64,000 nt of DNA from Hydrangea macrophylla. Its lineage: Eukaryota; Streptophyta; Magnoliopsida; Cornales; Hydrangeaceae. Position 1 is the first letter of the stretch. Each line of letters opens with the position of its first letter. Shown in pieces: positions 44,201 to 53,984 of this stretch. The translations under genes and the position numbers were made by a program. Location of the stretch: positions 8,744,001 through 8,808,000 of the forward strand of contig CM066994.1 in the NCBI GenBank assembly GCA_033977485.1. Direction: 5' to 3'. Below the pieces are notes generated by a model. The model saw only the letters and a list, made by a program, of their open reading frames with translations, did not search any database and was not told the origin of the DNA.

Positions 44201-44937
44201 CCTGCGTTCTTCAGTCCAAAGGGCATGACGGTGTAATAAAAATTGCCAAAGGGGGTACGAAAGGCTGTCTTTTCTGCGTCTCCTGGATCCATTTTGATCT
44301 GATTGTAGCCGCTGAATCCATCCATGAAGGAGAACTCTTGATGTCCGGAGGTGGCGTCGATTAGAGTATCGACATTTGGCAGAGGGAATTCATCTTTCGG
44401 GCATGCTTTGTTTAGGTCCCTGAAGTCGACACAAATTCTGATCTGTCCATTCTTCTTTTTCACCGGTACCACATTTGCCAACCAAGTAGGGTGCTTGATG
44501 GGCTTAATGAACCCTGCATGAAGGAGTTTCTCCACCTCGGTTTTAATTTGGAGTTCTAGTTCATGCCGAAACACTCGAGGTGCTTGCTTCACCGGCCGGT
44601 GGTTTGGATCGACGTTGAGCTTGTGTGTTACCAAGGACGTATCCAGTCCCGGCATCTGTTCGTATGTCCAGGCGAATACGTCGATGTATTCCTTGAGAAG
44701 GGAAATCAACGTGGCTCGTTCCTCCGAAGTTGCTGCTTTGGAGACAAAGGTGATACGAGGGGTTCTCCCTTCTGGTGCGAGATTAATTTCCTCTATTTCT
44801 GGTCCTGCAGTGCGTGGTCCATCCTGGAACGTCTCCGGGGCTACCCCGGGCTCGGTAGCTTCAGGTATCCCTATGGTATTGCATTCTGGGGCTTTAGGGC
44901 CGTGCGGTGTAGCTTCTGGGCCCGGCCCCGCGCACCG
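41218..44937 (-). CDS. pol: reverse transcriptase, RNase H, archaeal-type RNase H, integrase
   Basis: It follows gag-pro in the same frame after one UGA; no ATG is needed if readthrough occurs. Counting from 44709: RT (about 30-290) with FMDGFSGYNQ and the catalytic YVDD; a first, retroviral-type RNase H (about 330-440); a second RNase H with FDGSS, NNESEYEAL, GDSNLVV and a final FPDAL, the Tat hallmark, carrying the acidic residues; then integrase. Integrase has its zinc-binding region twice (HQIHQNACG ... CSKC and HGFEHQGG ... CHPCQIHG), then DLIGP, SDNGTPF and NGQAEATNK as the DDE core. About 1240 residues including the part before 44709. No frameshift seen. Confidence 0.93.
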   Translation of the reverse strand, partial: RCAGPGPEATPHGPKAPECNTIGIPEATEPGVAPETFQDGPRTAGPEIEEINLAPEGRTPRITFVSKAATSEERATLISLLKEYIDVFAWTYEQMPGLDTSLVTHKLNVDPNHRPVKQAPRVFRHELELQIKTEVEKLLHAGFIKPIKHPTWLANVVPVKKKNGQIRICVDFRDLNKACPKDEFPLPNVDTLIDATSGHQEFSFMDGFSGYNQIKMDPGDAEKTAFRTPFGNFYYTVMPFGLKNAGATYQRAMTTIFHDMLHHNLEDYVDDIVVKSRQGKGHENDLRAVFERCRKFKLRMNPLKCAFGVTAGKFLGFIVHRHGIDLDPTKAKSIMDMPPPSTQKQLKQFMGRVSYLRRFIPALSEISHPLGDLLKGKAKFRWEEVHRQSFEAVKRALSAPTTMVAPTQEKPLLLYLTSTHKSIGALLAQEIDGKEKPVYYISRVVRDAEVRYTPIERHCLALTFAAQKFRHYFLSHIVHLVTRCDPLRYLLSKPALSGRMARWLLLLAEFDITCVTPKAIKSQALADLLAQFPSGEFEPPWETLPGEELNCVMATKDLGEWALSFDGSSTSLGGGAGINLISHSDGSKLHLSYKLDFKCSNNESEYEALILGLLAAANMGVTRLCIKGDSNLVVKQTSGEFAIREPALAEYRTIVLRLLDKFEAIRMEHAPRSDNRFPDALATLASKVDIPEGSTRIEIVKRTLPCTILELLPPEEINDWRAPIITQLLSREGKMTVSELKNFTLLGRNLYFRAPTGVLARCVGEEEAKLRLHQIHQNACGDKDISLYRMIQRKGYYWPEMSKEASMFQRTCSKCPKDPSKEDCNFTAQIADWRHPYMDYLNENSLPLDRGDAAIVKKRALKFFVHENQLFRHGFNGEPLRCLAGGEIHQVLSEAHGFEHQGGTKLYRHLLDLGYYWPTMEEDSKNHVKRCHPCQIHGNRIHAPAVDLRALSTPWPFHTWALDLIGPISPASKGNIWILAATELYTKWVEAIPMRKAVGPAVAAFIREHIVCRFGIPKVVLSDNGTPFINKHVGQLLLSYDITHHKSTPYYPKGNGQAEATNKTLLKILSRTMKDCPKIWADQLPLALWAYRTSKRRPTQATPFSLVYGAESVLPTELVVASARIAMKSEVLHDPRPAMLKQLDEHRDKAQSNLQKYQKQIARAYDAMVRPRAFKEGDLILKAAKHIMRGISAPKFTPQWEGPYEVKEANPSGYYRIQKVGEKSISGPINTQWLKLYHA

Positions 44938-44945
44938 TCATAGGC
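44900..44945 (-). promoter_or_regulatory. candidate stop-codon readthrough signal between gag-pro and pol
   Basis: The minus strand reads CTA TGA CGG at the end of gag-pro (TGA at 44940-44938), and pol continues in the same frame. UGA followed by CGG is the type II readthrough context known from plant RNA viruses. The next bases are very GC-rich and can pair (GGGCC with GGCCC, GTGCG with CGCAC), as a stimulatory stem-loop would. Confidence 0.55.
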
Positions 44946-47451
44946 AGCGGTATACAAAGCGTCCGTCAGGGAGCTTGACTCGAATGCATTCCGGGGAAAC
45001 GCTACGGCGACGTTTCTGTTTCTCCTTCGAGGAGAAATCTTCTTTCCGGGCGTCCTCCCACTTTGGGATGGTGAGGCCGCGCGGTGAGACTGGCGGTGTG
45101 GTCTCTTCTTCGGAACAAGCATTATCGAATAGTTCCGCTTCCGCCATATGAGCCTCATGATTTCCAAACGGTTTTAGGGTCCCGGCCACAGTGAACACTT
45201 TCCTTCCCTCGCTAGTATTCACTTTTCCCTTCATGCATTGATGGTAGGTGGATGGTACGATGCCGAACGTGTGCATCCACTTGCGACCTATTAGGAGATG
45301 ATAAGAGGTATCCGCATCGATCACATGAAATCGGGCCGGTGCTTGGAACTTTCCAAGGCGAAGTGACGTGGTGACAAACCCAATTGTTCGACGTGTGTCA
45401 TTGCCGAACCCCGCGATGTCTGTGGCCTGTGGAATCAGTTTCTCAAGGGAGATACCAGTTTCCTTGAATGTGGTTAACGACATGATGTTGAGGGAGGCTC
45501 CTCCGTCTAGCAATGCTCTTTTGAACTCTCTTTCGTGGACCGTGGCTGACACATACAACGGGCGATTGTGTGGGTGTGGGACCTGTATGTCCGCATCCGT
45601 GAAGGTGATCGCTGACTCAGCTTCTAAAGCAGCGCGACGGACGGAACCCCCGGTGGCTACGCATGCTTGCTGGTAGGTTTCTGCCACTTGTAGGATAGCT
45701 TTGGTGGCTTCAAGGCGTGCTTCCTCACAGAATCCAACCTGATCAAAGAAGTATCTGAATTTGGTGAGATTTTTGACTTTTGACGCCGTGAATTCCATGG
45801 TGCTCCAAGAAGGGTTTGTCATGATCATACTGGTGGAGGGATTCCTAGCGATTGGTGATGTTTCTTCTTCTTCTTCTATGAGTTCGATGAGAGGAGCCGT
45901 CATTTCCACAGGTGACAACCCACTGGGGTGATCGATGGTAGGAGACGCAATTTTTCGCAAGTGGTGAGAAGCCATGTGGAGGGAGACCATATTAACAGCT
46001 CCTTCGTTGTGTCCCCGAAGTTGGCGAGGTATTTCCTCAGCAGCATCTGGCTGAGTAGTGGTTACCAACTCTCCGTTGGCTATTTTCCTATGGAAGATGC
46101 CGCGAAGGGCCCAGCAGTCCTTGGTTGCGTGCTTTACCATCTGGTGATAAGCACAGTAATTATACCTGGCCTTGTCACCTTCTGTCGGAGGTCTTGTGGG
46201 CGGGCGAAGGGTGATTACCTCATCTCTTATCCATTTCTTGAGTACGGCATGTACCTCCTTCATGCTGCAAGGGAATGGAGCCGGTGCGTCAGTTTCGTCC
46301 CTTCTGCGCTTGTTATCATTGTATTCTCGGTCTCGTCCACTTCTTCTTTCTTCGGTTACAGCAGCGGTTGGATAACGACGGGGTGCCGAAGGGCGGGTAT
46401 CTCGGTGTATCCTTGATGGTATTCTCACATCCTTTGCTAAGTTTCGTGCAGCAACCATGAGATCCGAGAATGCCGGGAACGAATGATTGATGAGATGAAT
46501 CCTGTAGTCGCGGAGCATTCCATGTACACAGAGCTGGACGAGACCTTCTTCAGTGGTGTTGTCGTGGCATTCCATGGCGAGATCGCGAAACCTGTCCACA
46601 TACTTAACCAAATGCTCATTTTCACCTTGGACTTCTCGGGAGAGGGAGATGGTGGTAACTTTTTCCGTTACGCTGAAGAATTTCGCGTGGAACATTGAGG
46701 CCAGTTGAGCCCAGGAATTGACGGAACCAGGCTCTAGGTTGGCATACCAAGTGTATGCCCGGTCGGTCAAAGATTTAGAAAATTCTCGAAGACGCAAGTT
46801 TTCGTCTTCTCGGTAGGTACCGAGACCGTCGAGAAATCTGGCCATATGTTCTTTGGAGTTTCCCCGCCTGCCGTCGTATCTTGCAAAGTGTGCGTTACTG
46901 TATCCCTCTGGATAAGGGAGGCTGGCCAATCTCAGTGGATAAGGAGGTCGGGTGTCTAGTGCCGGAATATGCGGGATTGATAGAGCTTTTTCTTTCAATA
47001 ATGATTCCACCTCAGCCAAGGTGACAAATCCGGTGGGGATTTGTTTCTCCGTCCCGGAGACGACACCGGTGGGTGTTGATTCTTTTTGTGCATTCTGCTG
47101 ATTGTTAACATCGGAAATGTTAAACGAGGTTCTGACCACGTCTTCCAGCCCAGAGGCGCCGTTTGGCGCCGATGGGGGAGTCACCTTCTGAGCCATGGCG
47201 GTCAGGGTTTCGATGATGAGGTGGTTCTGCTCTTCCAATCTCTGGAAGTGCTTCTGCTGTCCTTCTATTTGTTCTAACCGTTTTAAGATGTCGAGCTCGA
47301 CGTCAGCTGCGATGGATTCCCGAGAATCCTGAGTTTGTGAGTGGGTTGGATTGAGGCTTATTTGGTTGATGTTTGACCCGGTAGGTTGGGCCTTGGACTT
47401 TCTGGGGCGCCCAGACTTTTTGGGAGGCGGTTGTTCTCGTTCGCTAACCAT
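44938..47451 (-). CDS. gag-protease polyprotein of the Tat element, 837 aa
   Basis: Start chosen at the ATG at 47451 (MVSEREQPPPKKSGRPRKSK), the first one inside the element; the frame is open back into the LTR. The N-terminus is basic, then a coiled coil with LEQIEGQQKHFQRLEEQ (about 60-90). The retrotransposon gag domain follows (RFLDGLGTYRE ... YTWYANLEPGSVNSWAQL). A nucleic-acid-binding motif, CAYHQMVKHATKDCWALR, replaces the usual CCHC knuckle. The aspartic protease is near the C-terminal third (ALLDGGASLNIM). It ends PDGRFVYRCL then TGA. The products would form the cytoplasmic particle and mature it. Confidence 0.92.
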   Translation of the reverse strand: MVSEREQPPPKKSGRPRKSKAQPTGSNINQISLNPTHSQTQDSRESIAADVELDILKRLEQIEGQQKHFQRLEEQNHLIIETLTAMAQKVTPPSAPNGASGLEDVVRTSFNISDVNNQQNAQKESTPTGVVSGTEKQIPTGFVTLAEVESLLKEKALSIPHIPALDTRPPYPLRLASLPYPEGYSNAHFARYDGRRGNSKEHMARFLDGLGTYREDENLRLREFSKSLTDRAYTWYANLEPGSVNSWAQLASMFHAKFFSVTEKVTTISLSREVQGENEHLVKYVDRFRDLAMECHDNTTEEGLVQLCVHGMLRDYRIHLINHSFPAFSDLMVAARNLAKDVRIPSRIHRDTRPSAPRRYPTAAVTEERRSGRDREYNDNKRRRDETDAPAPFPCSMKEVHAVLKKWIRDEVITLRPPTRPPTEGDKARYNYCAYHQMVKHATKDCWALRGIFHRKIANGELVTTTQPDAAEEIPRQLRGHNEGAVNMVSLHMASHHLRKIASPTIDHPSGLSPVEMTAPLIELIEEEEETSPIARNPSTSMIMTNPSWSTMEFTASKVKNLTKFRYFFDQVGFCEEARLEATKAILQVAETYQQACVATGGSVRRAALEAESAITFTDADIQVPHPHNRPLYVSATVHEREFKRALLDGGASLNIMSLTTFKETGISLEKLIPQATDIAGFGNDTRRTIGFVTTSLRLGKFQAPARFHVIDADTSYHLLIGRKWMHTFGIVPSTYHQCMKGKVNTSEGRKVFTVAGTLKPFGNHEAHMAEAELFDNACSEEETTPPVSPRGLTIPKWEDARKEDFSSKEKQKRRRSVSPECIRVKLPDGRFVYRCL

Positions 47452-47465
47452 ACTTGCGAGTATAT

Positions 47466-47483
47466 CTCCCACTGTGGTCGCCA
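47466..47483 (-). other. primer-binding site
   Basis: TGGCGACCACAGTGGGAG on the minus strand, three bases after the 5' LTR end. It is the TGGCG...GTGGG type found in Tat elements. I cannot name the tRNA with certainty. Confidence 0.75.
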
Positions 47484-47486
47484 AAA

Positions 47487-49028
47487 TGTGTGAGGTTCTT
47501 TTGTGATGTATGTGAAAGATACAGAGAGATATAACACGCAAGCCTGGATTAGTACACGTGGAACAAATATGTGAGATATAAGCAAGAGTATATAAAATAT
47601 AATAATAATGGCAATAGGGATAATAGGATTCGGAGAGACTTCGGGTCCGGATGAGAACCGAAGTAGTCCCAAGTGAGAGAGAGAGAAAGCAGTGTGTATC
47701 CCGAGGCGATGGGTAGGTATTGGAGTGTTCGGAGTGGAACGAAGGACGAGTTGAGACGACGGGTGCAATAGGGCTAAAAGGGGGGTTTGGTGATATGAAT
47801 GGTGCTATGAGGCGAAGGATAGAATGAGACGAAGGTACTGGTGGGGGCGAAAGGTCAAAGTGGGCTGGAGACTACGGGAATGTTTTGGCAATGGCTGGGA
47901 GTAAGAATGACTGCTAATCCTTTGCTCTAGTACCGGATTAGATCAAGTTGGGTTGTTGGGTGTAGTAAATGAGGGTGCTTATTTATAGTTGAAGCCGGTG
48001 GTGTATTTGCAAATCTTTGACATGATAGAGCAAGGCCGAGTTGGCATCCTCTTACTGGGTTGTTTTGCTTAAGGTAGGTGAGTGGCTTAAATGCTGCTGT
48101 TTAGGGTGGTTGAGGGCATTAAATGGGATGTAGACGGAGCATGTACCGAGCTGGTGGAGACAAAATGGGAGAGAAATGCTTGTCGTTTGGTTATGAACTA
48201 ATATCATTGGTTGGTCAAGGGAGGAGGAGGTGCTACTGGTGCAGAGGTTTCAGCGAGTGGAGGTACCGAGGCTTTTGCTATTGGCTCCGAGAGGTTAAGC
48301 GAGGGCAAGTGTCGAGGCATGCAGACGGCTTCAGCGAGGGAGGGAACCGAGGTGTTTTCTATTGGTGCAGCTGGTTAAGCAATTTTGACATGACTAAGCA
48401 TAGGCGGTCAAAGGTTCCGACGAGATTTGCAGTAATGAGCTTTGCTTATTGGCTGTGGGTGGATCGGGGTGAGGCACGTGTGAAAGTCACGTGTCTCTCT
48501 CTCTCTTTGGGCCCAACCCTAACCTTACCCGTGGGGCGCAGGTTAGGGAGATGCCTTCGGTTCTAGCCACCTTACCATGAGTTTCCGAGATCCCAATAGA
48601 CTTGCCCACCCTTAGGTACTGCTTCCAAACCAAGGGTAGGTGTCCGAGTGTAAGTGTGTGCATATTTGGAATGTTCTTCCTTTGTGGGCTGCTTTAGGCT
48701 TTCTGGAGAGTGAAGTTTCGGAGTGGAGTTGAAGTGGGCCACTTTACGCCTTTGGAGAATAAGGCTTTCGGAATGGAGTTGACCCTGGTGAAGGCTTTGG
48801 AGTAGGCTCATCCGGAATGGGCCCTCGGGGTGGGCTTTATTAAAGTGGGTCTTGGGGGAGCTTCGTAGTTACCTGCATTTGTAGTGTGTTTTGTGGGTGG
48901 GCCCGTTTGGAGTGGGCTAGCGGTTTTGGAGTCGTTACACGTAGAGTCTACAATAGTGATGTTGTTACACGTGGAGTCGTTGGTGATGTGTGTAGTCAAA
49001 GTATATGAGTTGTCGACTATTACCTACA
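47487..49028 (-). repeat. 5' LTR, 1542 bp
   Basis: Same length and, by eye, the same sequence as 29661-31202 except A at 47590. It carries the promoter for gag-pol. Confidence 0.97.
47979..47988 (-). promoter_or_regulatory. TATA box of the 5' LTR
   Basis: CTATAAATAA on the minus strand, preceding a region suitable for the R segment. Confidence 0.65.
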
Positions 49029-49107
49029 AAGACATCTTAGTCTTGGCTAGAAAAAGGAAGAGAGGGAAAAGTAGAAGTTGCAAAGTCAAAAATAGTACAG
49101 ACCCCAT
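49029..49107 (-). pseudogene. first codons of the interrupted P450 gene (membrane anchor)
   Basis: From the ATG at 49107 the minus strand encodes a hydrophobic anchor (MGSVLFLTLQLLLFPLFLFL then AKTKMS), the standard ER anchor of a microsomal P450. At the retrotransposon border it meets, through the AAGAC duplication and in frame, the hinge VPPGSLG at 29640. The two pieces are therefore the same exon 1, now 19.4 kb apart. Confidence 0.9.
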
Positions 49108-49114
49108 GTCCTTA

Positions 49115-49132
49115 TGTGTGTTTGTGTGCGTG

Positions 49133-49197
<65 letters not shown>
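49115..49197 (+). repeat. (TG)n(AG)n microsatellite
   Basis: TG/CG-type units then about 27 AG units, just upstream of the P450 ATG (on the other strand), hence in its 5' leader or promoter. Confidence 0.9.
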
Positions 49198-49199
<2 letters not shown>

Positions 49200-49889
49200 T
49201 TGGGAAATATGTTTGAGTGGAGAGCTACTTGTATAGCAAGTTTGAAGGAGTACCACTGTACCAGTGCAGTAGGCCTACCTTACAATTTTGGGAGTCATAG
49301 GCAAACTTATTAAGTCGGGTCCATTATGGGAAACAAAGAGGGGTTCAGGGACCGCAGCTCTGAGATAACAATATTTTGGTTTATTTGAAAATCTTTTCGG
49401 AAAACGTTTTCTGTAGCGGAAAGATTAAAATTGTGCTTTGTGAGATTGTCTAACCATTTTGAGAGTCGGGAAGTCTATTGGTTGTAATCATTACTTGCGT
49501 ATAGTGATTTTTGATCTGCTTCTCTTCCGGTCCCTTTATAATTCGTTCTGTCCCTTCTGTTAATTATCACTTTTGTTCGTTTTCGATAATTAAATAAGGG
49601 CTGGTCGATGACTGTTATTTGGAAAGCTTGGATTGATGGTAATATAATTTAGGGTGCTATCTACTGAAAAGTGACAAGAAACTTTATATGTTGGACCAAA
49701 TGTTAAAAATGGGATAGATTACAAGTTGGTCTATATGTTCTATATAATTTTTTTTTTTTTTGAATTTTTTACAGACCTAAGAACAGAGCTTTTTGAGAAC
49801 TAGTTCTAAAAACCCTTATGAGTTATGGCCCCATATTAATCTTCTCTTTCATAGACACTCACTCTGTTCCTTGGAGAAGAACTCCAATA
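49198..49889. other. intergenic region between divergent P450 and PMD starts
   Basis: No gene. The P450 (-) and the host PMD locus (+) are divergently oriented, about 780 bp apart before the TE insertion, so promoters of both should lie here. Confidence 0.5.
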
Positions 49890-51545
49890 ATGGAGCTTTC
49901 ACCAGAACCTACAATCATGGAGGAGAGAGAAGAGCTCATGATTTCACCCACTGGTGGAAACCCAACTCTTAGAAATGCCCATTTTCTCAAACCCATTCTG
50001 GTCACCTCCTCAGAACCACTTCCCCCACTACTTTCTCTCTCCTCCAGACCTGCCATTTCTGGGTTGAGGAAACCTCCATTGAATGTCATCTTCAAGGTAG
50101 GAGATACCCACCAAAGGATTGGAAAACATGGGTTAATCGCTTAGAGCCTGTATACAAATCTGTATGGGAAAGAGCTGTTGGGAATTTAACACGCGGAACC
50201 AAATTCCCCCAATACACAGAAAACACACAAACAATAATAAACGTGCACACCAAAGAAAAGACACACAGATTTCTACGTGGTTCGGCCAAACATCTGCCTA
50301 CGTCCACACCCAAGAGATTCATTCTTTCACTATTGAGTAAAACATGGTACAAGTTACATGGATTAAATCCCATAACCCAAATACAAAACCCTTGTACACT
50401 CCCCACTCAATACCCCAAAAAACCTGACATAATCAATGTAATACATAGAGAAATTATAGAGACAAAGAAATACCCTCTCTACCTCACATCCCTATAACGC
50501 TGTGAACACCCCTCACAGAAAAACCCAATGATTAATGTCCCATGCCCCTAAGGGCACCCTCTCTCGTCACCACTCTCTCTGCCCGAGAGTCACAATGGAG
50601 CAAAACCCCTTAACCCCATTTGGTGGTACAAATCCCACACTTGTCCAACCCATGTATATACATATATATAATCGATATACATGCCGCCTTACTCGGTCCA
50701 CTTTGCATGGACTCCCAAGAAGTTGATTCACAATTAAACTTGGCAACTAAGTAAAGCCATTTCATTGGCTAATCTGACATCACGACCACCTATGCAAGTG
50801 ATGACCACAAAGATTATATTTCTTTGTTTTCAATCACATTCATGGCCCACTTGGTCACCACTTAGATCAAACATAATTGTGAAGGTTACTTAGCTATGGA
50901 TTGGACCCACAAAATGTGGCTGATCCTCAACAATCACCCCCTCGGCCACATGTGGGGGTAACTCAGTCTCCCACACATCATCAACACCCCCTCAACCGGA
51001 GTACCCACAAAGCCTATCCACTTTGCAACCGTTTGACAAACCGCAAACACATCACCATTGGCCATAACCAATACCAGATTGCACATACCTCGAATCCACA
51101 CGGTCTCGGAAGAAAGGATGAAGATAACCTTGACCGTCCTCCTCGTGGTTTTCCTACCAAATGTATGGACATGGGTCTCGGAGAAAACGAGGAAGATAAC
51201 CATGACTTGACTACTCCTGCTTTCGCTTCCAAATGTATGACGGCCGAAGATGTTGATGATGACAAACTAACAATTGCAGAATTGGTGAGACTTCATAAGA
51301 AGCCTGATAGTTATGGAGCTGTTAGAGAAATGGTGCCACAGATTGAACATATGGACATGAAAATTCAAGATGAAGCTTTGATGGGAAGTCCAAAGAGAGA
51401 CATGGAAGTTGAAGTAGTAAGTGAAACAAAGAGTCCATCACTTTGCATCAAAATCAACGATCAAGAAAGTAGTTGCTTTGATGAACTTCGGATACCAATG
51501 TTGGAGGCTAGGATTAGCAAGCTTGAGAAATTGATTACTGGGTGA
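49890..51545 (+). pseudogene. plant mobile domain (PMD) family gene, host-type, broken
   Basis: The first exon starts MELSPEPTIMEEREELMISP, then GGNPTLRNAHFLKP, the usual N-terminus of host PMD family proteins. Near 50095 a one-base loss shifts the frame (stop at 50142); the next frame reads YPPKDWKTWVNRLEPVYKSV then WERAV, the start of the PMD. There a Ty1/copia LTR begins (50176). The PMD core is missing. A C-terminal exon resumes at about 51085 with DDDKLTIAELVRLHKK and ends LEARISKLEKLITG at 51545. N- and C-terminal ends thus flank an insertion plus deletion. This family is distinct from the TE-borne PMD genes nearby. Confidence 0.7.
50176..50932 (-). repeat. Ty1/copia-like LTR, 757 bp, with polypurine tract
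   Basis: On the minus strand it starts TGTTGAGGATCAG and ends AAATTCCCAACA, with TTTCTACGTGGTTCGGCC (plus strand) as a familiar copia LTR word. The polypurine tract CCGAGGGGGTGAT lies at 50933-50945. About 140 bp of internal sequence may follow before host sequence. The flanks AGAGC and ATCAC do not match, so it is not a clean solo LTR. Confidence 0.65.
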
Positions 51546-53936
51546 AGAGCAAAAAGAATGTTCCGTGTGGTTTCATCTACTCCATCCAATATATAGTTAA
51601 CTGTTATATGTATAAATCATAGTTACAAAGTACAGGTGAATTTGGCTAAATTGATGCAATAATTGTTCATTGCCTAGGTGCTAAAAGACTACAGTTCTGT
51701 ACAGAATTTGATGCTTTAGATCCTATGATAGGAAGCTATAGTATTTATAAACATGAGTGGGAAGACGAGATTGAGCTTGAAATATTGTTGTTTGCTTCTT
51801 GTATCTGATGAACTAATTCATGAATTTCAAGTTACTGTTTGACTTCATTTTCTTTCTTTCGAGTCCTTGACATTTTCTTCTTTCTTTATTGCTGTGTTTG
51901 GTAGAAAGGAATGAGGGAAGGAAAAGGGGCCCACCGGTTTTCATCCATCCAAAAAAATTATTTCCTCAAAAAAAAAATCCTTTTTCTCGGACAAAACCCA
52001 TGAACCAAACAGACCCCTAACGGCAGAAACACGTTGGCAGATCATATTTAAGTCTGGTGAAGGTTTTTGAAGCCCAAACACGTATTGGATAGCTCAGAAT
52101 AGCAAATAGAATTTTGTTAGTAAGAGATAGAGAGAGAGAGAGAGAGAGAGATGTGGTCAAGCAAATATGGTATGCTACTGAAATTGGCATACTTGACTAA
52201 CTCAAATGCCTAGACCAAAAACAATGGACTTGGGAGGGAGATGACCAAAAGAAATGCTGTGGAAATTTTCCTGAGTTCCAAGACAGACCAGAAAAGTACC
52301 ACATTTTCTTTCTTTCTTTTATTTATTTATTTATTATTTTTTTATTTTTTTGGGGTGACATAGCATAGGTAGTACTTTGAAGGCGAAAAATGAGATACCA
52401 ACAGTCATAGCCTCATAGTACCTAAATTTGGTGCGAGTAAATAGAGTTTTTAGTAAGCATTGTGGAATCAATAGATAAAATAAGAATGTCAGTGTTTGGC
52501 TATGATGACTGGTTCTCAGTAATTTTGTTTTTGTCACGAGAGTTGACATTTTTGAGAACTTATTTTGACCGCCTTTACTTGTTTTTCTTTTGTTTATTTT
52601 TTCCCGTCTTCTAAAAAATAAAAGAAGTTGTTTTATTTATGAACGAGTACTTACCTTCTTTTTTTTCCTCTATTTTAATAGTTATCAGTTTAGGAACTAA
52701 GAGGAGCTTCTTCTGTTCTACCCATGAATTCCTGAGAACGCATATTTTTTGACTCGAACTTCAATTTTTCTGTGCGTAATATTCCACAGGTAGCAATTAT
52801 ACGTTTTGTAACAACTGTTAATTACTTGTCCAAAGAAAAGAAAACGTTTTATTGATGTAAAAGGAGAGGTGTTCAGTAATTTGGAAGCCCCAATTCACAA
52901 GGAGAAAAAAGACAAGGATATCTAGGAAATATTCATCACCGACTAATGTGAGTTACGTTAATATTTAAGTTAATTTTGTGGACTTATTCCATTGACTCAA
53001 GTACATACTTGAATTGGATGTATTGGTGCATCTCTCTAGGAAACTGGCTGAATGATCTAAATAGTTCTTAGCAATTTGATACTGGAATCAATCAGAAAAT
53101 GATTCTGTTCTATCTGTTCTATATTTGATATGTATACCAATCAGAAAAAAAGGATCATTAAATATTAAATATGATGGAAAATATTATGTTGAGATACCAA
53201 TCATTTGATAATGCAACTCAATGCCGGTGAAAGATTACCAGCTAAACACAAAAGATAAATCAAAGGGTTTAATCTTTCCATGTAAAGGAAGATTGACGCA
53301 GACTACATTCTGTTTCTAAACTGCTTTGTTGTTTTACACCGTTTCTTGCTTTAAGGATTTAAGGAAAAAGTCGCATGTTTTCCTGTAGCTATTTGGAGTT
53401 GGATTCTAAAATTGGAGAGGAAAGAGGCGTCATGATTAGTTACGTTTAGCACAGAAAAGAATCATTTCATATGACAAAGGTGATGGAAAGGCAATTAGGA
53501 GATTTGAGGGCTCCATCGTTTCAAAATGTGATAATACAGGTCATCCATTTGCTTTCTTTTAATGTAACTTCTTGCGGGCATGCAAGAATTGATAGCATCT
53601 TATTATGATTTAGTTTGCGATGTCACCACTCTGTTGGAAGAGCTGACAGATCTAAAGCAGAAATGATAGTCTTGTCCGAGAGAAGTGATGATGAAAGATT
53701 TTTTAAGCACATAGAATGTAAAAGATCAGCCCATAATGGGAAGTTATATTAGAGGAAGTAAAACGTAAGATGAAGACAAATGGTTGTGTTCCTAGAACAA
53801 CCATCGAGTGCAGACTTAGTTATTACCTGAGCTAAAGTCGTCGCATTGTTGTGTGTGGGTTCTTTTGGTTCCATTTAAATTGAGCTCGCCCATACTTCTG
53901 CCTTTGTTTCTTACTTACTTACTTTCTTTATTTATT

Positions 53937-53940
<4 letters not shown>
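51546..53940. other. gene-free stretch
   Basis: 3' flank of the PMD locus. It includes a probable MITE-like segment at about 51893-52020 (GTGTTTGGT ... ACCAAACAGACC), an AG run at 52128-52152, and AT-rich sequence. No ORF of note. About 51546-52020 is partly repeated at 55331-55910. Confidence 0.5.

Positions 53941-53979
<39 letters not shown>
53941..53979 (+). repeat. (CT)n microsatellite
   Basis: About 19 CT units. Confidence 0.9.

Positions 53980-53984
<5 letters not shown>

Larger units (their letters stand above)
29661..49028 (-). mobile_element. complete 19.4-kb Tat-lineage Ty3/gypsy retrotransposon with antisense gene cassette
   Basis: Right (5') LTR 47487-49028, primer site, gag-pro (47451-44938), pol (44937-41218), a roughly 10-kb region with four genes on the opposite strand, polypurine tract, left (3') LTR 29661-31202, and target duplications AAGAC. 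The archaeal-type second RNase H in pol, the large size and the extra genes between pol and the 3' LTR place it in the Tat lineage. The LTRs differ at one base by eye (G at 29764, A at 47590), so insertion was very recent. It looks structurally able to move, apart from the in-frame UGA between gag-pro and pol, which may be a readthrough signal. Confidence 0.95.
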
